Below are positions 60,501-64,000 of a DNA stretch of 64,000 nucleotides, piece after piece. Source of the stretch: JBGTGG01 sp964398945 (GTDB taxonomy: Bacteria > Bacteroidota > Bacteroidia > Cytophagales > Cyclobacteriaceae); contig CAYNOT010000004.1 of assembly GCA_964398945.1 (NCBI GenBank), forward strand, positions 62,001 to 126,000. Reading direction: 5' to 3'. The first letter of the stretch is position 1; every line of letters begins with the position of its first letter. A program made the translations under genes and the position numbers. The notes below the pieces were generated by a model. That model made no database searches and was not told where the DNA came from. It saw only the letters and a list, made by a program, of their open reading frames with translations.

Positions 60501-62752
60501 CCTTGACCATTTGCTTCGTTGTCGAGCAAATGGTCTGAGCCGATAGAAGAAATTACCGGATTGCCAATTCCCAACGAAGTAACCCGATATGCCCTGAAAC
60601 TGTTGTTGCCATATTCATGGAAGATGACCCAGTTGCCATTGCTGACCACGCGCTCCGTGCTTCTTGAAAAGAGTAGCACATTTTGTTCAACAAGTCCGCC
60701 AGTTCCATTATTTTCTTTAAGGTCAAAAAGAGAGTAACGGGCTTCATAGGTGTTGGATCCATGAACCTGTTGTGTTGTGAAAATGTAATACAAAGTTTCA
60801 TCGCCCGGCACCGGAACGATAATCACTGATTGGGTAGCACCCTGTTCGCCACCAATACCCGTTCCGATAACGTTCTCGTTTCGGTCCCATACGGTTTCCC
60901 CATCCGTAAAAAAAAGTACTTGTCCGTTGCGGTCAGAAATAGTGGAAGTTCCTTCCGGTGTATCCATTACGCTGTTCGAGATTGGTACGGCAGGCCCATC
61001 GGGCAAGGGATTAAAATCTATACCCGCCCGGTTTCCAAAAAACCATATATTGGCGCGCTGATCCTGGATATCATATTCTTTGATGTTCACACCGGCATAC
61101 GCAGAACACCCGGTGGCATCGGTCACAACCACATAATAATATCCAGCGGAATCAGGAGATAAGGTTGTGGTCGTTTGAGTTAATAGTATTCCTGATGGAC
61201 CAAACCACTGGGTAGAGACGGGGGTTCCGCCTTCTACTTGTGCGGTCACTTGAAAAGTGCCACAACTTGGCGGTGGTGGGGTAGCTTTAGGAAAAGGGAG
61301 CTCGCAACTACAAGCAGTTGTGTCTTGTACTAAACTGATTTGCAAATCAAACTGTGTAATCGTTACATCCACCGGGGCGGAAATTGTAGGTTGCCCATTT
61401 ATAAATCCGGTGACCGTAACAGGGAAGGTTCCTCCACCTTCGTACGTGTACACCGGACTCCAATCGCTGGAACCATTGCCATCACCAAAATCCCAAACCA
61501 GACTATCGGCTGCGGGTGTAACTGTTGGGAAAAAGGAAGTAGGTACGTTGGCACATGTTCCTTGAAAAGTAAAATCCAGCACCATGTCTTGGTTCATGGC
61601 AGGAAGAAAAGAAGGGAATTGGGTTCCGTTAAAATTGCCTGCGAAAGCAACAGGTGTGTAGATCACATCTGTGGCAATGGAATCCGTATCACTAATTTGT
61701 CCTAGTAAGAATGGACCTCCGTTGGTTGCCTGGTACAAATGATAAATGGTAGTATCGGGAGCCATTTGCAAACCATAACTTCTAAAGATTGAGTTGGGTT
61801 GAGGTAAAACAGATGCGAGTGTAGTGGCGGGGTTTAATAAATCGAATTGCAAAACATCCGCTTGAATTGCACCACCACCATGTCTGGATAAGTAAAGGTA
61901 TTGGCCGTTTGCACTCCATTCCGTATCGTAGTAGGCTGGGGCAACTGTGCTTGGTATACCAGAATTAGGCACAATTTGATTGGGGGTTAATACGCCTGTA
62001 GCATTGTCAAAATCCAAAACCACTACACCAGTATTCGGACTGGTTGGGGATACGGCCAGGCGGCTGGTACCGGGGTGGTAAGAAATGTTGGCTGCATCAA
62101 TATTGAATCCCAATCCTGCAAATGTGGTACTTGGAAAGGTGGCAGTTGCATCAATCAATGTTACCGTATAATTAGGAGTCCCACTCTCTTGCGTGATCAA
62201 CCAATAATCAATTCCATTATCGTGCGGGATGGTGATCATTGCTTGTGCCCTGCCAGCAAGGCCTACCGCTACATTTTTTGTTGTCACATCACCGAAAGGC
62301 GGGGCAGGGAATGTGGCATTTCCAAATTGTGCCATATCCACTGTAGTGACAAAAATGGTCCCGGCATTATTGGTGAAAATATAATATTGGTTTGGTGTTC
62401 CCGGAACCGCTGATAATACAACGGGCTGGTTATTTCCGGCTGTACCATTAAGTCCAAAGCCATTTGGCATTTGTGCATGGTTTAAATCAAATACACGACT
62501 TCCATCTGTATAGAAAACCAAATCCCCATTAATGGGATTGGAAGCAACTGCACTTCCCCCGGTTCCAAATGGAGTGGCTTGATTTGATACTAAACTTACA
62601 GTATTGTCCGAACGGCTAAACCGTAGCCCTTGGTTGCTGTTTCCAAAATACCAGTTGTGTGCTGAAAAATTTTGTGCAAAAAGAGGTGTAGCACAAATGC
62701 TCAAGACAGAAAGCGCAAGGGCTTTAAAAAAGTGTGGTTGTTTTCTAATCAT
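57578..62752 (-). CDS. Giant adhesin-like PKD protein with T9SS type B (gliding motility) sorting domain
   Basis: A 1724-residue secreted protein with signal peptide (ALALSVLSICATPLFAQ). Two copies of a propeller-like module begin NWYFGNSNQGLRF (about 33) and IWFFGNRAGIDF (about 569), each carrying a WxFGNxxG start and an FYTDG/FFTDG strand, and each is followed by a PKD domain (VWDFGDGNGSSDW at 419; FDWNFGDGSP at 941, with HTYATPGVYSVSV). Residues about 1000-1600 are a string of Cys-containing Ig-like repeats. The last 90 residues are the CHU_C/type B sorting domain (ITGPNAFRPDG, FIFNRWGEMVFES, PSGTYSYVVKY). Expected on the cell surface through T9SS, possibly in gliding or adhesion. Confidence 0.9.
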   Translation of the reverse strand: MIRKQPHFFKALALSVLSICATPLFAQNFSAHNWYFGNSNQGLRFSRSDNTVSLVSNQATPFGTGGSAVASNPINGDLVFYTDGSRVFDLNHAQMPNGFGLNGTAGNNQPVVLSAVPGTPNQYYIFTNNAGTIFVTTVDMAQFGNATFPAPPFGDVTTKNVAVGLAGRAQAMITIPHDNGIDYWLITQESGTPNYTVTLIDATATFPSTTFAGLGFNIDAANISYHPGTSRLAVSPTSPNTGVVVLDFDNATGVLTPNQIVPNSGIPSTVAPAYYDTEWSANGQYLYLSRHGGGAIQADVLQFDLLNPATTLASVLPQPNSIFRSYGLQMAPDTTIYHLYQATNGGPFLLGQISDTDSIATDVIYTPVAFAGNFNGTQFPSFLPAMNQDMVLDFTFQGTCANVPTSFFPTVTPAADSLVWDFGDGNGSSDWSPVYTYEGGGTFPVTVTGFINGQPTISAPVDVTITQFDLQISLVQDTTACSCELPFPKATPPPPSCGTFQVTAQVEGGTPVSTQWFGPSGILLTQTTTTLSPDSAGYYYVVVTDATGCSAYAGVNIKEYDIQDQRANIWFFGNRAGIDFNPLPDGPAVPISNSVMDTPEGTSTISDRNGQVLFFTDGETVWDRNENVIGTGIGGEQGATQSVIIVPVPGDETLYYIFTTQQVHGSNTYEARYSLFDLKENNGTGGLVEQNVLLFSRSTERVVSNGNWVIFHEYGNNSFRAYRVTSLGIGNPVISSIGSDHLLDNEANGQGYMRLGAGSQLAVALPGASNTIELFDFVDSTGMVTNFRPIVLSAATPSVYGIEFSPGGGKLFASVGNQIFELAYDSATMTYIERPELQPYFTGPNQIGAIQTGPDGQIYFAINGSTSLGTINAIETNDIHSTFNAAGFALEGGTNSNLGLPNFTQIIIDPIQSPGLFAVGECLGSPTQFFATGKDSNIDMFDWNFGDGSPILFDGGPQVSHTYATPGVYSVSVTIYNKCEPKPTGIPGSPFTIQLEIFDVPPDPSHAVSLCNDFVTLDANLSATPNLTYLWSTGETTQTIDVTQIGFYSVTVTNANGCSTTGSVDVFPSLTVIDLGPDITTCAGPNEPGVLLNTGINFPNHVWELNGVPIGGNTGPTQFADFSIAGTFTYRVIFTDPVTNCVTQDEVTFTLVQSPIISNPILTNPAVCGANGQIEFSITSPSSLFTYTVTGQAGVVGAAVDVLPGATQIVAAPAGSYAIVVVDQVSNCSVLEFPVILNDIAFTITPVTQTICTPTSVVLSTTPAQTGTYQIFNDTNTLVDSGPFNNGMSLPLLPVGVYTAVVTAAGCTASETITLDQAPQPDITFDISQLCTTSQLTADAPGATSFTWTSVPAGGILLGANAATVTLANGTWELTVIADDGNCPATETITVTVDNATPDFEQTSECSDQVTLTASPTGTYFYNWTGPVNGTGAQLTTSVPGNYSLTITNFASGCPSSPPVEKAVAISGILDVNLMPVTACEGSDFTLTAVPSRAVTTFQWFFNGNAIGGNTASIIDNRSGEYRVNVINGSCSAEEIANITLAPTTPGSLNSRYIICDDPANTDPSTNTVVLDAGGGFISYEWQDINGNILGSDQTLTVMQSGEYFVDLINGFNCPSADQTVVDPECNPKITGPNAFRPDGSANPEFFLYTFFISDEDFQIFIFNRWGEMVFESPDRNFRWNGGVNNSQGKPVPSGTYSYVVKYKSSYRPERGVQETRGGVVVLR

Positions 62753-62953
62753 TTCTCTAAAAAATCCTGTACAACTTACTGCACGTAACCTAATTAATCA
62801 ATCGTAAAACGCCCAAGTTCCACGAAAGTATACAATTTGATAGAAATTAACGTTAAGTACCCGAAAAGCAGCATATTTGCGTGAAGTGGTTTTATTAAAA
62901 TTGAATTATCGTTTACTTTGCTTCGGTTGACTTGTGTGAAATCCCCCAAATGG

Positions 62954-63991
62954 ATGTATAAAAGGTTACTAATAATTTTCTCGTTAATACTGGCACTGCA
63001 AGAAGCGGTAACTGCGCAGGATCCTCAATTTTCCCAGTTTTATGCAGCCCCGCTATACTTAAACCCGGCATTTGCCGGAGGAACAGGGCAAGCACGTGCA
63101 GGAATGAATTATCGCAACCAATGGCCGGCCATTGATGCGAACTTCACCACCATGTCCGTATATGGTGATTATTTCTTTGAAGATTATAATAGTGGTGTTG
63201 GCGTTTTGATTTCACGCGATGTTGAGGGACTGGCCGGACTTCGTTCGATTAGCTTGGCGCTTCAATATTCCTATGAACTTTCCATTACGGATTATCTTGG
63301 CTTTCGCCCCGGTTTTCAGGTGGCTGTTTACAATCGGGATATCAATTTTGATAAACTCACTTTTGGGGACCAGTTTGATGGCAACGGGGATGTTGTTCAA
63401 CCAACGCAGGAAATTTTAAACTCGCAAGGAAGCAAAACATTTGTTGACCTTTCCGTAGGCGGTGTGTTGTTTACTAAAAATGCATGGTTGGGGGTGGCTG
63501 CACACCATCTTAACCAACCGAACCAATCGTTGATAGGGGAAGCGAGCAAGCTTCCGATTAAACTTTCATTTCACGGAGGTTTTAAATTTTATATGAAGCC
63601 GGGTGTTGTTGGCAGTGGCGTTTATGCACGCAATGCCGAGCGAAGTATAGCGCCTGCTTTTCAATACAAGCACCAGGGGAATTTTGATCAGTTGGACCTG
63701 GGAATGTATTTTACTTTTGAGCCGATTGTACTCGGTACGTGGTACCGTGGCGTCCCATTTAAAACATTGAATGGGTTTGTGAACAACGAGTCGATTGTAC
63801 TGTTGGTTGGTTTTACAAAGCTTGGAAGCAAGGATGCGATCAACATTGGGTATAGCTTCGATTATACCATTTCACAATTAGGGATTGGTAGCGGTGGTGC
63901 GCATGAGTTTAGCCTGGTCTACACCTGGCCAATGCGCGACCCAAGAAAACCACCACGGGATAAAATGATTATTCCATGTCCGGACTTTTAA
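62954..63991 (+). CDS. PorP/SprF family T9SS-associated outer-membrane protein
   Basis: A 345-residue protein with signal peptide (LLIIFSLILALQEAVTAQ). The mature start DPQFSQFYAAPLYLNPAFAG is the PorP/SprF signature; strands GMNYRNQWPAI, VLISRDVEGL and GFKFYMKPGVVGSGVYA follow, ending in YTWPMRDPRKP. These proteins bind type B sorting-domain clients on the outer face of the outer membrane. Divergent from the giant type B adhesin (201 bases apart), its likely partner. ATG 62954 is preferred over the in-frame 62918 start because the signal peptide follows. Confidence 0.93.
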   Translation: MYKRLLIIFSLILALQEAVTAQDPQFSQFYAAPLYLNPAFAGGTGQARAGMNYRNQWPAIDANFTTMSVYGDYFFEDYNSGVGVLISRDVEGLAGLRSISLALQYSYELSITDYLGFRPGFQVAVYNRDINFDKLTFGDQFDGNGDVVQPTQEILNSQGSKTFVDLSVGGVLFTKNAWLGVAAHHLNQPNQSLIGEASKLPIKLSFHGGFKFYMKPGVVGSGVYARNAERSIAPAFQYKHQGNFDQLDLGMYFTFEPIVLGTWYRGVPFKTLNGFVNNESIVLLVGFTKLGSKDAINIGYSFDYTISQLGIGSGGAHEFSLVYTWPMRDPRKPPRDKMIIPCPDF

Positions 63992-64000
63992 AATACCTTT

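Noticed and set aside
57578..62752. Possibility that the long repeat-rich gene is several genes
   Set aside because: One uninterrupted frame with a signal peptide at one end and a sorting domain at the other.

Overview
The window reads as chromosomal DNA of a gliding-type Bacteroidota, most likely order Cytophagales. Evidence seen in the sequence: two large secreted proteins with type IX secretion sorting domains (one type A, one gliding-motility type B), a PorP/SprF-type outer-membrane protein, a Bacteroidota 'putative porin', families largely confined to the phylum (DUF4301, DUF6249), and promoter-like TTTG-N19/20-TAnnTTTG sequences. Base composition is moderate and most genes lie in short operons. 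I found no rRNA, tRNA, CRISPR array, prophage or intact insertion sequence.

Layout. 1-1244: an exopolysaccharide-type sugar transferase (cut by the window edge) carrying an N-terminal receiver-like domain, next to a stand-alone response regulator. 1578-2330: a short-chain dehydrogenase. 2334-7554: a compact menaquinone operon (menI-like thioesterase, menF, menD, menB, menE) without menA, menC or menH. 7626-15221: a histidine phosphatase, a TPR protein, a coiled-coil 'zinc ribbon' protein that has lost its cysteines, Nif3, LpxK, a porin and a MiaE-like hydroxylase. 15216-15672: a non-coding, repeat-built block that looks like nested miniature transposable elements. 15678-21314: a secreted beta-propeller protein, a lipoprotein and a secreted conserved protein. 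21455-30070: an ABC permease, an NPD-type flavoenzyme, VOC and YdeI proteins, DUF4301, an exported metallo-beta-lactamase fold protein, a cupin and two peptidases. 30269-34756: ftsH and rsfS, diverging from birA, a CDF transporter and a lytic transglycosylase stub. 35038-39117: sulfatase, HAD lipoprotein, outer-membrane protein and a frameshifted DUF4136 gene. 39065-42415: ackA and pta. 42449-45970: an unstable stretch with several truncated genes (TfoX remnant, two fused gene fragments, N-truncated outer-membrane protein) around an intact VOC gene and an MFS transporter. 45998-57493: a beta-barrel protein, ahcY, a small secreted protein, an ECF sigma/anti-sigma pair, a SLC13 transporter, pgk, pfk, the t6A synthase gene and small proteins. 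57578-63991: a 1724-residue adhesin-like T9SS client divergent from porP/sprF.

How it fits together: the window is mainly housekeeping. It covers menaquinone synthesis for respiration, the lower and upper parts of glycolysis (pgk, pfk), acetate overflow (pta-ackA), envelope biogenesis (lpxK, porin) and protein quality control (ftsH, rsfS). The accessory signal lies in the receiver/sugar-transferase fusion, the repeat block at 15216-15672, the gene-decay tract at 42449-45226, the single-T frameshift at 38740-38745, and a set of long palindromes placed in gene-end spacers. I did not find a clearly new multi-gene system. The receiver-fused sugar transferase beside a single-domain response regulator is the best candidate for undescribed regulation.
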